Origin: Bacillota bacterium | Lineage (GTDB): Bacteria; Bacillota; Bacilli; Bacillales; Cytobacillaceae | DNA length: 5,193 bases | Assembly: GCA_030705745.1 (NCBI GenBank) | Contig: JAUZPT010000231.1 | Location: 1-5,193 of the forward strand | Direction: 5' to 3' | Shown here: piece after piece, positions 4,947 to 5,193 of the stretch | Layout of the letters: each line of letters opens with the position of its first letter | How positions within the stretch are numbered: position 1 is the stretch's first letter | Notes under the pieces: generated by a model | Told to the model about the DNA's origin: nothing | Seen by the model: the letters and a program-made list of their open reading frames with translations, nothing else | Database searches by the model: none | Position numbers and translations under genes: made by a program

Positions 4947-5193
4947 TTAAAAATGCACTGGAACCATCGAGCTGTCCAATGCCTTGCACTCGTAATGCTG
5001 GCTGGACAAATAGTTCAATAGCTGAGGAAGCTGGGCCAGCGTTTCTCTCCTTTCGTGCATTAGAACGACAAGCGGCCCTTTTTGTTTCTTTCGTTTTTCA
5101 ATTTGGGCAATCACATTAGTCACATAACGATGGTCCCTGTAAAACCAATCCATACTATCAATATTCCAATCCCACATTAAATATTTATTTTGA
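4947..5193 (-). CDS. Polysaccharide deacetylase, C-terminal part (partial)
   Basis: The frame is open to the right edge, so only the last 81 or so residues are seen; the 5' end lies outside the window. The apparent ATG at 5177 is internal, because QNKYL reads in frame before it. WDWNIDSMDW resembles the NodB-domain motif (DW-x-VDS-x-DW) lining the active-site groove, and PLVVLMHE matches the final motif with its catalytic histidine (usually HD, here HE). The end LPQLLNYLSSQHYECKALDSS is the typical C-terminal helix-strand of these proteins. The family removes acetyl groups from peptidoglycan N-acetylglucosamine or related surface glycans outside the membrane. A signal or anchor segment would be in the missing part. 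The precise substrate cannot be told from this fragment. It is convergent with queE and probably unrelated to it. Confidence 0.85.
   Translation of the reverse strand, partial: QNKYLMWDWNIDSMDWFYRDHRYVTNVIAQIEKRKKQKGPLVVLMHERRETLAQLPQLLNYLSSQHYECKALDSSMVPVHF

Overview
The window looks like a chromosomal segment from a Bacillus-type Firmicute (Bacillaceae). It is AT-rich, genes carry strong GGAG ribosome sites 8-10 bases before ATG, terminators are hairpins followed by U runs, and the proteins and leader RNAs match the Bacillus style (guanine riboswitch on a nucleoside permease, preQ1-I riboswitch on a que operon). No mobile element, CRISPR array, tRNA or rRNA is visible.

Layout from left to right. 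Positions 1-187 hold no complete gene; there are two hairpins that would terminate minus-strand transcription and an inverted repeat over a doubtful start codon at the edge. nadE (188-1009, minus) encodes ammonia-dependent NAD+ synthetase, with a candidate sigma-B promoter upstream. nupG (1220-2413, minus) encodes a purine-nucleoside permease of the CNT family. Its leader carries a guanine-type riboswitch (2599-2670) with a fully readable terminator/antiterminator platform. The central intergenic region (2414-3016) is divergent: to the right, a strong extended -10 promoter drives a preQ1-I riboswitch and then the compact operon queC-queD-queE (3017-4884, plus). A 13-bp hairpin terminator separates it from a convergent, 5'-truncated polysaccharide deacetylase gene (4947-5193, minus).

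Functionally, QueD makes 6-carboxy-tetrahydropterin, QueE rearranges it to 7-carboxy-7-deazaguanine (CDG) and QueC converts CDG to preQ0. Reduction to preQ1 needs QueF, which is encoded next to queE in B. subtilis but is absent here. preQ1 should feed back on the operon through the leader. On the other side, guanine should switch off guanosine/inosine uptake. The two divergent leaders therefore sense related purine-type ligands, and both appear to be transcription-terminating OFF switches.

I found no wholly new system. The most interesting material is regulatory: the back-to-back riboswitches, the unusually extended antiterminator of the guanine switch, a hairpin next to the preQ1 aptamer sharing a 9-base word with its terminator, the loss of queF from the operon, and the probable sigma-B control of nadE.
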